Shown: positions 25,197 to 39,588, numbered from the stretch's first letter. The stretch: DNA of 64,000 bases from Parageobacillus caldoxylosilyticus NBRC 107762 (GCF_000632715.1 NZ_BAWO01000004.1:105872-169871), one strand, 5' to 3'. Program-made: numbers and translations. Notes: generated by a model not told the origin, from the sequence alone.

Positions 25197-25991
25197 TCAG
25201 ACATACACTAACGCCGTTGCTTTTTTCGGATCGGTATCGCATAAATCAAACTGACCGCCGGCCTCTAGCCCTTTATTTGCCAACACTTGTGCTACTGTCA
25301 TCCGCGCCAATTCTTTTATATTATTATCCTGACTTAGATGGGCCAAATAAATTCGCTTTGTACGGTCGCCGATGACATCGGCTAGCGCCATCCCTGCCTC
25401 TTCGTTCGAAATATGGCCGACATCGCTTAAAATGCGGCGTTTGACATTCCACGGGTATTTTCCCATCCGCAGCATTTCGATATCATGGTTGCTTTCAAAA
25501 ATAAAGACATCAGCATTTTCAATCGTCCCTTTCATCCGGTCACTGACATACCCCGTATCTGTTATTAGCGCCAGCTTTTTTCCTTCATGATGGAATACGT
25601 AAAACATCGGTTCAGCCGCATCATGCGATACACCAAACGATTCTACGTCCAAGTCGTCAAACGACTGCACTTTTCCTAATGGAAAAATAAACTTTTGCTC
25701 GGTGGGGATTTCGCCAATCATCCCCTCCATTGCTTTCCACGTTTTTTCATTCGCATAAATAGGCAGGCGGTACTTGCGCGCAATCACGCCCAATCCTTTA
25801 ATATGATCGCTATGTTCATGGGTGACTAACACGGCGGTGATATCCTGCAGCTGGCGGTCGATTTGCGCAAATAATTGCTCTAATTGTTTGCCGCTTAAAC
25901 CTGCGTCAACCAGAAGCCGCTGTCGCTCTGTTTCTATATAAAATGCATTTCCGGTGCTGCCGCTTGCCAAGACACTAAACTGCATCGCCAT
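25197..25991 (-). CDS. walJ: WalJ (YycJ), metallo-beta-lactamase-fold hydrolase
   Basis: 264 residues. Metal-binding motif [10 protein letters not shown] near residue 58, with later metal ligands in FGVSHDA and ITDTG, and FESNHD. Usual length. Last gene of the walRKHIJ operon, 6 bp after walI. Known homologues act as 5'-3' exonucleases with a role linked to cell division and mismatch repair; the precise role is unsettled. Confidence 0.92.
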   Translation of the reverse strand: MAMQFSVLASGSTGNAFYIETERQRLLVDAGLSGKQLEQLFAQIDRQLQDITAVLVTHEHSDHIKGLGVIARKYRLPIYANEKTWKAMEGMIGEIPTEQKFIFPLGKVQSFDDLDVESFGVSHDAAEPMFYVFHHEGKKLALITDTGYVSDRMKGTIENADVFIFESNHDIEMLRMGKYPWNVKRRILSDVGHISNEEAGMALADVIGDRTKRIYLAHLSQDNNIKELARMTVAQVLANKGLEAGGQFDLCDTDPKKATALVYV

Positions 25992-25997
25992 TACTTC

Positions 25998-26780
25998 TCA
26001 CTCCAACACATTCTCTTCATCGTTAATGATTTGTCCTTCAAAGGCGTTAACAAAATAATCTTCTTTCCCGTCTACGACAATGTGCCACGTTGGCGTTAAT
26101 ACTTGTGAGGCGGTAAACTGCACAAGGCCGTAGTATCCCAGCTCCACTGAGGTAACGCGGTCTCCCGGCTGCAAATATCCTCGTTTATATAATGTTTCAA
26201 TTGCCTTAATGGCGGGAACAATGTCTTGCTTTCTTTCATATTTTTGTAAATCGTCTAACATCGTTTGCTCATAGGAGACTGCTTCGTTATGTTTATTGAC
26301 ATGTATCAACAGTTTGCTATTTTCGTTGTTGTAAATGACCTTTCCGCCATACGTCTGATAGCAAGTAACCGTATTCGATTTTTCATCAAACGTCCAAAAC
26401 GTATATTTTTGGCCGTCAATAATATGCCGCTGCAAAAACTCCTTCAACCGGTACGGATCCTTAAAATTAAACGATATCGGATGTTCAAATGTTCCTTTTA
26501 GTACCGTATCGCCCTGTATGATTATCTTTTGACCAGACAATTTTTTCACTTCTTCTTCTGAAAACTTTTTGCTTTTGCCGCTCACATAAGCCTCTTTTGT
26601 GATTTCTTTCGGCAGTTCGACATAAGTAATGCCGTTTGCCGCCAATTGATCTTCAATGGTGGTTTCCAAAATAACGTCCAACTGGCTGCTATTTCGCTTT
26701 TCCATAAACTGATAACCTAAAAAACAATCGAGGATAAGGAACGTAATAATGAAAATCGTCTTTGTTTTACTCCAATCCAT
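25998..26780 (-). CDS. walI: WalI (YycI), regulator of WalK
   Basis: 260 residues. One N-terminal membrane segment (TKTIFIITFLILDCFLGYQF, about 6-25), the rest extracytoplasmic with YycI-type repeats of beta strands. It forms a membrane complex with WalH and WalK; in B. subtilis it restrains the kinase. Overlaps the end of walH by 14 bp, showing tight co-translation. Confidence 0.92.
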   Translation of the reverse strand: MDWSKTKTIFIITFLILDCFLGYQFMEKRNSSQLDVILETTIEDQLAANGITYVELPKEITKEAYVSGKSKKFSEEEVKKLSGQKIIIQGDTVLKGTFEHPISFNFKDPYRLKEFLQRHIIDGQKYTFWTFDEKSNTVTCYQTYGGKVIYNNENSKLLIHVNKHNEAVSYEQTMLDDLQKYERKQDIVPAIKAIETLYKRGYLQPGDRVTSVELGYYGLVQFTASQVLTPTWHIVVDGKEDYFVNAFEGQIINDEENVLE

Positions 26781-28104
26781 TTACGTTCCCTCCTCTTTTT
26801 TCACTATCCTGATTATCTAAAGGTACCTTTTTCCATGTCTGGCCATACAAGTAAAACCATGCTGGCTCTAAAATAATCACTTTTTCACGTTCCGGATCTT
26901 TCACAAGCTCATAGCCGACTGTAATATCTTTGGCTAGCCCCTTTCTGAATCCTTTTGTCTTTTCCAGCTTTTCGATCACTTCATGGCCGGATAACAACGT
27001 TCTTGACACATTGACGCGATCGGCAATTTCTAAACGAAACAGAGGCCGTTGATATTTCACAAGGTCACTATCTCCCCATGTTTGTACAATTTCGGACATG
27101 CCGTATTCATTAAACACGGGGCGGCCGTTAACCGTAAGGCGGAATATAACTTTCCGTTCCTCCTCATTCCATTTTGCAAAATGGTACATATCGGTCCAGC
27201 CGCCATGCTCGTTGACAAAATCAATGCTTTTTTGGATTAAATTCTCATTTTGCTCATTCCCGTCCTTGTTCTCCACCCGAGCCGCCGGATTGACGTACAG
27301 CAGCATTCGCTGCAGAAAATCGACGTCCATTAGCCGCGACCCATCTGTATATTCTTCGCCAAATGTAATTAAATCTTTTTTTACAAAACTTGGATCACTA
27401 AACAACGCCTCTTTAAATTTATCAGGGTCAAGTTCGTCCGTATAATACTGCAGACGATCCATTACCACTTCTTTTTCCGGCAAATAAATTTGCTTCGTTT
27501 CACTAACGACATAAGGAAAGTAGCGCGGATGGCGATCGGTTTCCGCGGTTAGTTTGTTTACTTCCGATAATACAACGTCGCTTGCCAGCGCCTTGTACAC
27601 TTTCCGTTTTTCCGTAGAAATAAAATAAACATGGAGCTTATTTTTATTCGCTAATGGAATCACAATGCGGTCAAAATAGACATCTTTTATCCCTTTATCT
27701 TTAATTTGCAAAATGGACCGGTACACATCGATGGGAATGCTATCGGGATAAACGAGCTCCAGTCTCTGTTTGTCGTATAAAAACGATAAAAATTTTCCGG
27801 TTGGAATCGTCGAAGAAATGTCTTCAAAATCATCGATCGTCCATTTTTTTATTTCTTTTAAAATCTCATTTCTTTCCTCATCCTTGTCGATTCCATAATA
27901 GGCGTTATCTTTATGAATCAATATTTGCGAAGGCTGGACGATCATCGCTGTATCTACTTGAGTGTTGCTGACGGAAACATGCTGAATGTATTCGTCATTT
28001 TGCAACACATCGTATTTTGGATGGTATGTCCATAATCCGAACGTTAAAATAATGCTTACGAGCACTAAAGAAGTTAACACAATCGTCTTCACCGTTTCAT
28101 ACAT
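26767..28104 (-). CDS. walH: WalH (YycH), regulator of WalK
   Basis: 445 residues. One N-terminal membrane helix (VKTIVLTSLVLVSIILTFGLW), then an extracytoplasmic YycH domain. ATG at 28104 overlaps the walK stop (ATGTATGA) and has AAAGGATGAC upstream; a GTG eight codons earlier lacks a ribosome site. Together with WalI it controls WalK activity, hence autolysin expression. Confidence 0.92.
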   Translation of the reverse strand: MYETVKTIVLTSLVLVSIILTFGLWTYHPKYDVLQNDEYIQHVSVSNTQVDTAMIVQPSQILIHKDNAYYGIDKDEERNEILKEIKKWTIDDFEDISSTIPTGKFLSFLYDKQRLELVYPDSIPIDVYRSILQIKDKGIKDVYFDRIVIPLANKNKLHVYFISTEKRKVYKALASDVVLSEVNKLTAETDRHPRYFPYVVSETKQIYLPEKEVVMDRLQYYTDELDPDKFKEALFSDPSFVKKDLITFGEEYTDGSRLMDVDFLQRMLLYVNPAARVENKDGNEQNENLIQKSIDFVNEHGGWTDMYHFAKWNEEERKVIFRLTVNGRPVFNEYGMSEIVQTWGDSDLVKYQRPLFRLEIADRVNVSRTLLSGHEVIEKLEKTKGFRKGLAKDITVGYELVKDPEREKVIILEPAWFYLYGQTWKKVPLDNQDSEKRGGNVNGLE

Positions 28105-29926
28105 CGTACCAGTCATCCTTTTGATCACGTTCTAGCGGTAAAGTAAAGAAAATGGTTGTTCCTTTATGCTCTTTACTTTCCGCCCAAATCGTTCCCCCAT
28201 GGGCAACGACGACTTCTTTCGCAATCGCCAGCCCGAGTCCAGTACCGCCAAGTTTGCGGGATCTTGCTTTATCGACACGGTAAAACCGTTCAAACACTTT
28301 CGCCAAGTCCGCCTTCGGAATGCCGACCCCTTCATCGCTGACGCTGACAATAATTTCATCGGCAAGCTCTCTGACACGAAACGTAATTGTTCCGCCCTGT
28401 GGAGAATATTTGATCGCATTGGAAATAATATTGTCTAACACTTGTGTAATTTTATCTTCATCTACTTCAATAAAAATGGCTTCCTGTGGAATTTTGCGCA
28501 CAAATTTAATATTTTCGCTTTTCGTTAATTCAAAGCGATCAATCACTTTATGAAAGTACGCGGAAAAATTGATCCATGATTTATTCAGCTTATAATCTTT
28601 GCTGTCGAGTTTAGAAAGCTGCAATAAATCGTTGACTAAACGGATCATCCGTTCCGTTTCGTTTTGCACCACTTGAATAAATCGCGGAGCGATCTCCTTA
28701 TCCTGCCAAGCCCCTTCCGCCAATGCCTCCAAATAGCTTTTCATCGTGGTTAGCGGCGTGCGGAGCTCATGGGAAACATTCGCAACAAATTGCCTCCGTT
28801 CCCGGTCGATTTTTTCCTGTTCAGTAATATCATGCAAAACGACAATCAACCCGTTCACAAACCCAGTCCCTTTTTGAATAACCGATAATGAAGCTCGCAA
28901 AATATATAATTCCTCATCGGTGCTGAAGTCTAAAATGAGCGAGTCGTGCTCCTCAAGCAACGTTTCAAACGTGTATTGATCACCGATTCCAAGCACGTCA
29001 ATAATGGAGCTCGACAGCACTGTTTCACGTGAAACATTCAAAATGTTCAAGGCGGCGTCATTAATGAGGATCACCTTTCCGCGGCGATCCGTCGCAATCA
29101 CCCCGTCGGTCATATGCGTCAATACCGACTCCAGCTTGCGACGCTCCCCTTCCGTTGTTGCCTGCGCTTCCTGCAGCTTTTTCGTTAAGTTGTTGAATGT
29201 CATCGCCAATTGCCCGATTTCATCGTACCCGTAAATTTTTACTTTGCGCGAGAAATCGCCTTTTGTCATTGCCAGCGCCTGCCTGCGCATGTCGGAAATC
29301 GGGCGGGTAATCGTGCGCGACAAAAAAATACCGAGCACAGCAGTGATGACGAGAGCAATGCCGGTTCCCGTTGCTAAAATTGTATTAATTTGCTTCATTT
29401 GCGAAAATACGTTTTCCATCGAAGCGATGATGTAAATAACTCCCTTTACTTCACCGCCCGACTTAATCGGTGTAGAAGAAATATACATGCGGTGCCCCGT
29501 CTTCGGGTCAAGAAGCATGCGGTCAACTATTTCTCCCGTTACAAGCGAGCGCTTTACATAAATTTCTGTCGTTCGCTTTCCTACAATATTTTGCATATAA
29601 GGGTTGGATGTTGCCAATACTTTGCCTTTGTCATCAATGACACGCACTTCTGAAATATCCTGGGAAACAAAATCGTGAAGAAGGGAGCGAATATCTTCTT
29701 CCAACGTCGGACTTTTCGCGTCTCTTTCTCTATTGATCGCCTGCTCCACATTATATGCCAGCAGCGTAACCCGTTCGTTCAAAGAGTTTTTAAAGTTTTG
29801 CACTAGCTCTGTTTCTAGCTTTCTGACAAAATACACACCGATGATTTGCATCGCGATCAGAATCAATAAAACATATATAACAACAAATTTAAAGTGGATC
29901 GAACGAAATGGACCTACTTTTTTCAT
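28097..29926 (-). CDS. walK: Essential cell-wall sensor histidine kinase WalK (YycG)
   Basis: 609 residues. Two membrane helices (about 12-31 and 183-203) flank an extracytoplasmic Cache/PAS-like domain. HAMP (about 204-257), PAS (about 262-370), HisKA with His386 in NVSHELRTPLTTMKSYLE, and HATPase with DNIISNAIKYS, DEGVGIP and GGTGLGLAI follow. It senses lipid II or wall fragments and phosphorylates WalR. A perfect parS site is embedded in codons 297-302. Confidence 0.96.
   Translation of the reverse strand: MKKVGPFRSIHFKFVVIYVLLILIAMQIIGVYFVRKLETELVQNFKNSLNERVTLLAYNVEQAINRERDAKSPTLEEDIRSLLHDFVSQDISEVRVIDDKGKVLATSNPYMQNIVGKRTTEIYVKRSLVTGEIVDRMLLDPKTGHRMYISSTPIKSGGEVKGVIYIIASMENVFSQMKQINTILATGTGIALVITAVLGIFLSRTITRPISDMRRQALAMTKGDFSRKVKIYGYDEIGQLAMTFNNLTKKLQEAQATTEGERRKLESVLTHMTDGVIATDRRGKVILINDAALNILNVSRETVLSSSIIDVLGIGDQYTFETLLEEHDSLILDFSTDEELYILRASLSVIQKGTGFVNGLIVVLHDITEQEKIDRERRQFVANVSHELRTPLTTMKSYLEALAEGAWQDKEIAPRFIQVVQNETERMIRLVNDLLQLSKLDSKDYKLNKSWINFSAYFHKVIDRFELTKSENIKFVRKIPQEAIFIEVDEDKITQVLDNIISNAIKYSPQGGTITFRVRELADEIIVSVSDEGVGIPKADLAKVFERFYRVDKARSRKLGGTGLGLAIAKEVVVAHGGTIWAESKEHKGTTIFFTLPLERDQKDDWYDV
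29021..29036. promoter_or_regulatory. parS centromere site inside walK
   Basis: TGTTTCACGTGAAACA, a perfect 16-bp palindrome matching the Spo0J/ParB recognition sequence. It is encoded within the walK codons N-V-S-R-E-T. Confidence 0.9.
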
Positions 29927-29935
29927 CTGCTTTCG

Positions 29936-30643
29936 CTACTCCTGTTCTGGGTTGCGTAAATAATAGCCGACTCCCCTACGCGTCACAATCCATGACGGAT
30001 GTGATGGATTATCTTCAATTTTTTCACGAAGACGGCGCACCGTGACATCGACCGTACGAACGTCGCCGTAATAATCATATCCCCATACCGTTTGCAACAG
30101 GTGCTCCCTTGTCATCACTTGTCCAATATGTTTAGCCAAATAATGAAGCAATTCAAACTCCCGATGCGTTAATTCAATCGTTTCTCCTCGTTTTAACACG
30201 ATATAGGCATCGGGACGAATGACGAGCGAGCCAATAATGATCTCGTTCGTATCACTCTCTTCCTCTTGCGCCGCTGTTTGTGAATGACGGCGTAAATTCG
30301 CCTTGACCCGCGCTAGCAATTCTCTTGTACTGAACGGCTTCGTGACATAGTCATCTGCTCCTAATTCCAAACCAAGCACTTTATCAATCTCGGAATCTTT
30401 CGCGGTTAACATAATAATCGGCATATCGTATTTTTTTCGCACTTCCCGGCATACTTCCATTCCATCTCTTTGTGGAAGCATAATATCTAGCAAAATAAGG
30501 TCGGGCATGACTTCCTCGACTTTTTGCAGCGCTTCTTCGCCATCGTATGCGCAAACCACTTCGTACCCTTCTTTTTGTAAGTTAAATTGCAAAATATCCG
30601 CAATCGGCTTCTCATCGTCAACAACCAAAATCCGCTTTTCCAT
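29936..30643 (-). CDS. walR: Essential response regulator WalR (YycF)
   Basis: 235 residues, OmpR/PhoB type. Receiver domain with Asp9-Asp10, phosphoacceptor Asp53 (LILLDIMLP) and the conserved Lys in [10 protein letters not shown]-terminal winged helix ([28 protein letters not shown]). It controls autolysin and wall-metabolism genes. ATG 30643 is preferred over the GTG three codons earlier because AAAGGA then has a workable spacing. First gene of the wal operon. Confidence 0.96.
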   Translation of the reverse strand: MEKRILVVDDEKPIADILQFNLQKEGYEVVCAYDGEEALQKVEEVMPDLILLDIMLPQRDGMEVCREVRKKYDMPIIMLTAKDSEIDKVLGLELGADDYVTKPFSTRELLARVKANLRRHSQTAAQEEESDTNEIIIGSLVIRPDAYIVLKRGETIELTHREFELLHYLAKHIGQVMTREHLLQTVWGYDYYGDVRTVDVTVRRLREKIEDNPSHPSWIVTRRGVGYYLRNPEQE

Positions 30644-30762
30644 CTTCTTCACATCCTTTCTTTAGCGATGGAATCAGAAATTAGATTTATCATTATTAAT
30701 TTATCATGTTATCAAAATGAAATCACTCATAACCGTTTACCATTTAAAGGAGAAACAAAAAG

Positions 30763-30799
30763 AAAAGCATAGATACATCGCTGCATCTACGCTTTTTCT
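30763..30799 (-). terminator. Terminator of purA
   Basis: Minus strand AAAAAGCGTAGATGCA-GCGA-TGTATCTATGCTTTTC, about 20 bp after the purA stop codon. Confidence 0.75.
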
Positions 30800-30817
30800 A
30801 TAATTATTATACATATT

Positions 30818-32119
<1,302 letters not shown>

Positions 32120-32141
32120 TTAACTCGATATAAACATTGTA

Positions 32142-32170
32142 AGTGTAGCAGTTTTTGCTAGAAAAGTCAA
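32142..32170 (-). promoter_or_regulatory. purA promoter
   Basis: Minus strand TTGACT (32165-32170), 17-bp spacer, TACACT (32142-32147). Confidence 0.65.
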
Positions 32171-32172
32171 TA

Positions 32173-32217
32173 AAACACGAACATTTTTGTTTTCTAATAT
32201 TTAATTTATTCGTATTT
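32173..32217. promoter_or_regulatory. Candidate PurR operator (two PurBox-like sites)
   Basis: Plus-strand CACGAACATT (~32176-32185) and minus-strand TACGAATAAA (~32205-32214) face each other immediately upstream of the purA -35. PurBoxes have a CGAAC core and occur as inverted pairs in B. subtilis pur genes. The second site has one core mismatch. Confidence 0.45.
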
Positions 32218-32242
32218 TAAAAGCATTGTCCGATAAAATAAT

Positions 32243-32277
32243 GAAGAAGGTGTCAGTGAAAAATGACACCTTCTTTT
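32243..32277 (-). terminator. Terminator of the replicative helicase gene
   Basis: GAAGAAGGTGTCA (32243-32255) pairs with TGACACCTTCTTTTC (32264-32278), adjacent to the stop codon at 32280. Confidence 0.75.
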
Positions 32278-32279
32278 CG

Positions 32280-33644
32280 TTACGCCCCTGGCGGAATTTG
32301 CGCATCATCAAAACGGCGTTCTAGGTTTACGAACTTATTGTATTCCTTAATAAAGGCAAGCTGCACTGTCCCGACCGGACCATTGCGCTGTTTAGCAATG
32401 ATAATTTCAATAATATTCTTGTTCTCCGAATCTTTATTGTAATAGTCATCGCGGTATAAAAAGGCGACAATGTCTGCATCTTGCTCAATGCTTCCCGATT
32501 CGCGGATATCGGACATCATCGGCCGCTTATCTTGGCGCTGCTCGACACTTCGCGACAGCTGTGATAACGCGATAACCGGCACTTCTAATTCACGGGCTAA
32601 CGCCTTTAAAGAGCGGGAGATTTCGGAAACTTCCTGCTGACGGTTTTCCCTGTTTCTGCCGCTTCCTTGAATAAGCTGCAAGTAGTCGATCACTATCATG
32701 CCGAGTCCGCTTTCTTGCTTTAGACGGCGGCATTTGGCGCGAATATCGCTGACGCGGATGCTTGGCGTATCATCAATATAAATGCCGGCGTTCGATAAAC
32801 TGCCCATTGCCATCGTAAGCTTTCCCCAGTCTTCCGGGGTCAGTTTTCCTGTCCGCAAATTTTGCGCGTTAATATTTCCTTCTGCGCATAACATCCGCAT
32901 CACTAATTGCTGGGCGCTCATTTCCAAACTAAAAATCGCGACGTTTTCATTCGTTTTTGTCGCTACGTTTTGCGCAATATTTAAGGCAAATGCCGTTTTT
33001 CCTACGGAAGGGCGAGCCGCGACAATAATAAAATCGCTGCGCTGAAATCCCGACGTCATGCGGTCGAGCTCGGTAAATCCGGTCGGGATCCCCGTTACTT
33101 CGCCTTTTCGGTTATGAAGCATTTCAATATTATCATACGTCTGCACCAGAACATCCTTAATATTTTTAAATGTTCCCGAATGTTTCCGCTGCGAAATCTC
33201 CATGATTTTCCGCTCTGCTTCATCAAGCAAAACGTCCACTTCATCTTCTCTTGTGTAGCCGTCTTGCGCAATCGATGAAGCGGTGCGAATCAAGCGGCGC
33301 AGCACCGATTTTTCTTCCACGATGCGCGCATAATATTCGACGTTGGCTGCCGTCGGCACCGAATCAGCAAGCTCACTTAAATACGAGACGCCGCCGACTT
33401 CTTCCAATTGCTGTGTATCAGCGAGCTCGGCCGTCACTGTAACTAAATCGACTGGTTCTCCTTTATCGGCGACACGAAGCATCGCATGGAAAATTTTTTG
33501 ATGGGCAGCGCGATAAAAATCCTCCGGAATTAAAATTTCCGAGGCCAGCGTTAAAGCGGAAGGATCAAGAAATACGGCGCCGAGCACAGCTTGTTCCGCT
33601 TCAATGCTTTGCGGAGGAATCCGTTCCGAAAATAGTTCGCTCAT
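32280..33644 (-). CDS. dnaC: Replicative DNA helicase (DnaB family; DnaC in B. subtilis)
   Basis: 454 residues. N-terminal DnaB domain (IPPQSIEAEQAVLGAVFLD) and C-terminal RecA-like ATPase with Walker A AARPSVGKTAFALN, Walker B GMIVIDYLQLIQG and DnaB motif 4 (SREL/ALSQLSR-VEQR, RESGSIEQDADIV). Hexameric helicase of the replication fork. ATG 33644 (MSELFSERIPPQ) has an AAGGTGGTG site; the longer reading was rejected. Neighbours match B. subtilis (rplI upstream, purA downstream). Confidence 0.97.
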   Translation of the reverse strand: MSELFSERIPPQSIEAEQAVLGAVFLDPSALTLASEILIPEDFYRAAHQKIFHAMLRVADKGEPVDLVTVTAELADTQQLEEVGGVSYLSELADSVPTAANVEYYARIVEEKSVLRRLIRTASSIAQDGYTREDEVDVLLDEAERKIMEISQRKHSGTFKNIKDVLVQTYDNIEMLHNRKGEVTGIPTGFTELDRMTSGFQRSDFIIVAARPSVGKTAFALNIAQNVATKTNENVAIFSLEMSAQQLVMRMLCAEGNINAQNLRTGKLTPEDWGKLTMAMGSLSNAGIYIDDTPSIRVSDIRAKCRRLKQESGLGMIVIDYLQLIQGSGRNRENRQQEVSEISRSLKALARELEVPVIALSQLSRSVEQRQDKRPMMSDIRESGSIEQDADIVAFLYRDDYYNKDSENKNIIEIIIAKQRNGPVGTVQLAFIKEYNKFVNLERRFDDAQIPPGA

Positions 33645-33800
33645 GCCTTTCACCACCTTTTCCCCCGTTTTTCCTGTCATAAGAAAAATGTGATTATATG
33701 AGGAAAAACTCCCCATAAAATCACATTTATTCTCATGTATCCTAATATACTGCTTCCTTTTCCGCTGAAAACGAAACAGAATTGGTCAACGACTACACCG

Positions 33801-36223
<2,423 letters not shown>

Positions 36224-36269
36224 TCAAGTCAGCTCCTACACCAAAAAAATAATCTACCTTATCTAATAA

Positions 36270-37196
36270 TTATATGCGTTTTCGCAAATCAAATCCTAAA
36301 TCAATTATACCTAATATTGCGATAAGATAAAGTAGAAAAGGCAGGAATAAGCAGAAGACCGTTCCACCAATGACCATCCCTTTTGGAATATTCTTTTTAT
36401 TGGCCACATGATACAAAAAGGAAAATCCTTGCACCATCAAAAGCAGCTGCAATACATAATATACGTTTAAAATAGCGATATAGGCAAACGTTCCTTTTTC
36501 GAATGGAATAAAAGATAGGGCTAGCACCAATACATAAATCCATAACAAGCCTTTTGGCAGCGTTACATCCCGAAACGGCGGCCATGTGCCGACCGGCAGT
36601 TTCAATCGTTTTAAAACTGGAACAGAAACGATGATCGTTATGTAAGCAAACAAAAAAGAGGCAAGGACAAACAGTGTAGGAACGATATATTTTACCAGTT
36701 CCAATCCTTGTTTAAATTGTTCCTGCAACTGCGGCGACGGCTCCTGCCCCATCCCTTTCATCATTTTCATCGCAGTGTCAAATGATTGGCGAAATGTGGA
36801 GATCGTTTCCTGAATGATATCCATCTGCAAAAATTTTACGGAGATGGCATAATCAACGACTATGTTAATAAGAAATATAAGCGCGCTGATCAGTAAAATC
36901 ATATGACGGCTTTTATTTTTGGCAAGCATTCCCCCAATCGCAATCCCTGCTGTTCCAAACATTAACGCCACCGGCAAGGAAAACAGCGAGCCAATCAACA
37001 TAGAAATAATCAGCGAAGCAGCAAGCAACAACAGCGCATAAGCATAACCATGCCTTATCGTAAAAATAATAAACGGCAGCGCCAAAAACAATGTCGCAAT
37101 TACCCCGATAAGCGGCACGTATAAAGCAATCAAAAATAACACTGCAAACAAGGCTAACTGAATGGCCGCCTCCGTGATCATATATGTCTTGCGCAC
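36270..37196 (-). CDS. yybS: YybS-like membrane protein (DUF2232)
   Basis: 308 residues with about eight membrane segments; DUF2232 family. Function unknown; it always neighbours gdpP and rpsR in Bacillaceae, as here. GTG at 37196 is preferred (AGGGGGAATGATTG spacing); a TTG one codon earlier is also open. Confidence 0.85.
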   Translation of the reverse strand: MRKTYMITEAAIQLALFAVLFLIALYVPLIGVIATLFLALPFIIFTIRHGYAYALLLLAASLIISMLIGSLFSLPVALMFGTAGIAIGGMLAKNKSRHMILLISALIFLINIVVDYAISVKFLQMDIIQETISTFRQSFDTAMKMMKGMGQEPSPQLQEQFKQGLELVKYIVPTLFVLASFLFAYITIIVSVPVLKRLKLPVGTWPPFRDVTLPKGLLWIYVLVLALSFIPFEKGTFAYIAILNVYYVLQLLLMVQGFSFLYHVANKKNIPKGMVIGGTVFCLFLPFLLYLIAILGIIDLGFDLRKRI

Positions 37197-37235
37197 CAAT
37201 CATTCCCCCTTTCTGTAATACAACTATAAATATAG

Positions 37236-37274
37236 AAAAAGCAGTAAGGACAATCCCCCTTACTGCTTTTTTTC
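37236..37274 (-). terminator. Terminator of the rpsF-ssb-rpsR operon
   Basis: Minus strand AAAAAGCAGTAAGG-8 nt-CCTTACTGCTTTTT, immediately after the rpsR stop. Confidence 0.85.
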
Positions 37275-38062
<788 letters not shown>

Positions 38063-38091
38063 CAGAACCACCTCTTTAACATGGAAAAAAA

Positions 38092-38379
38092 TTATTCTTC
38101 TTCTTTCACGACGATATGACGGATAATATCTTCGTTGATGCGCGCTAAACGGTCAAACTCTTGCACCGCTTTTGGCTCAGACACGACATTAATAATCATG
38201 TAATGGCCGTCACGGTATTTTTTAATTTCATATGCTAAGCGGCGTTTGCCCCAATCCGTCACATTTGTAATTTCCGCACCATTTTCTTTTAAAATAGTAT
38301 TGAAACGTTCTACTAGAGCTTGTCTTGCTTCTTCGTCCATATTTGGGCGGATGATGTACATGATTTCGTATTTTCTCAC
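38092..38379 (-). CDS. rpsF: 30S ribosomal protein S6
   Basis: 95 residues. GTG start with the strong AAAGGAGGTGA site gives [18 protein letters not shown], nearly the same as Geobacillus S6; the upstream reading adds 23 unlikely residues. First gene of rpsF-ssb-rpsR. The leader contains a short stable hairpin that may be the S6:S18 autoregulatory element. Confidence 0.97.
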   Translation of the reverse strand: MRKYEIMYIIRPNMDEEARQALVERFNTILKENGAEITNVTDWGKRRLAYEIKKYRDGHYMIINVVSEPKAVQEFDRLARINEDIIRHIVVKEEE

Positions 38380-38406
38380 GTTCGTCACCTCCTTTTGGTC
38401 TAAACG

Positions 38407-38424
38407 GCCCTTTCGATAAAGGGC
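38407..38424 (-). promoter_or_regulatory. Hairpin in the rpsF leader
   Basis: Minus strand GCCCTTT-ATCG-AAAGGGC followed by CGTT, ~28 nt upstream of the rpsF start. In many bacteria a structured rpsF leader binds the S6:S18 complex for feedback control; whether this hairpin is that element is inference. Confidence 0.4.
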
Positions 38425-38456
38425 AAGGAGCAATAAAACATTACTCACGTTTTTTG

Positions 38457-38485
38457 ATTATATCATGGCGTGGAAGGATAAGCAA
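38457..38485 (-). promoter_or_regulatory. Promoter of rpsF-ssb-rpsR
   Basis: Minus strand TTGCTT (38480-38485), 17-bp spacer, TATAAT (38457-38462). It lies in the 100-bp gap after ychF. Confidence 0.65.
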
Positions 38486-38487
38486 TA

Positions 38488-39588
38488 TTAAACATTAAAG
38501 CGGAAATAAATAATATCGCCATCCTGCACTTCGTAATCTTTTCCTTCGAGGCGGATTTTTCCGGCTTCGCGTGCCGCTGCCATCGATCCCGCCGCCACTA
38601 AATCTTCATAGGAAACCGTTTCGGCGCGAATAAACCCGCGTTCAAAATCGGAGTGAATAATTCCTGCGCACTCCGGTGCTTTCATGCCTTTCCGGAACGT
38701 CCAGGCCCGCACTTCTTGTTCCCCTGCGGTGAAAAATGTCGCCAGGCCAAGTAAGCTGTACGATGCGCGAATTAATTGGTCGAGTCCTGATTGTTCAATG
38801 CCAAGCTCTTGTAAAAACAGCTCTTTTTCCTCATCGTCCAATTGCGCGATTTCCTCTTCAATTTTTGCACATACGACAATGACTTCCGCATTGTCGCTTT
38901 TCGCAAATTCGCGGACTTGCTGCACAAACGGGTTGCTGTTTGGATCCGCCACGTCTTCTTCACCGACGTTAGCTACATATAACATTGGTTTAATCGTTAA
39001 TAAATGAAGCTGCTTTACCACTTTCATTTCTTCTTCTGTAAAGGAAAGCGTACGCGCCGGTTTTCCAGCTTCAAACGTTTCTTTTAAGCGCAATAAAATA
39101 TCATATTCAAAAGCGGCATCCTTATCTTTTTGTTTGGCGATTTTGCCGACGCGGTCGATCCGTTTATCCACCGTTTCCAAGTCGGCGAAAATTAGCTCTA
39201 AATTGATCGTTTCAATATCCGCAAGCGGATCGACTTTTCCCGCTACATGGGTGATATTTTCATCCGTAAAACAGCGGACAACTTGGCAGATCGCATCAAC
39301 TTGGCGAATGTGCGATAAAAATTTATTGCCAAGCCCTTCTCCTTTGCTTGCCCCTTTGACGATGCCAGCAATATCGGTAAATTCGAACACTGTCGGTACC
39401 GTACGCTTCGGCTTGAACATTTCCGTCAACACTTTTAGCCGTTCATCCGGCACTTCGACAATGCCGACGTTTGGCTCGATTGTACAGAAAGGATAATTGG
39501 CAGACTCTGCTCCTGCCTTCGTAATCGCATTAAACAGCGTCGATTTCCCGACGTTTGGCAACCCAACAATTCCTGCTGTTAACCCCAT
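38488..39588 (-). CDS. ychF: Redox-regulated ATPase YchF (Obg family)
   Basis: 366 residues, equal to B. subtilis YyaF. P-loop GLPNVGKSTLFNAITKAG, DIAGIVKGASKGEGLGN, and C-terminal TGS domain with GIIHSDFERGFIRAE. Binds ATP rather than GTP; acts at the ribosome and in stress. Start MGLTAG with GAGGAG site. Confidence 0.96.
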   Translation of the reverse strand: MGLTAGIVGLPNVGKSTLFNAITKAGAESANYPFCTIEPNVGIVEVPDERLKVLTEMFKPKRTVPTVFEFTDIAGIVKGASKGEGLGNKFLSHIRQVDAICQVVRCFTDENITHVAGKVDPLADIETINLELIFADLETVDKRIDRVGKIAKQKDKDAAFEYDILLRLKETFEAGKPARTLSFTEEEMKVVKQLHLLTIKPMLYVANVGEEDVADPNSNPFVQQVREFAKSDNAEVIVVCAKIEEEIAQLDDEEKELFLQELGIEQSGLDQLIRASYSLLGLATFFTAGEQEVRAWTFRKGMKAPECAGIIHSDFERGFIRAETVSYEDLVAAGSMAAAREAGKIRLEGKDYEVQDGDIIYFRFNV

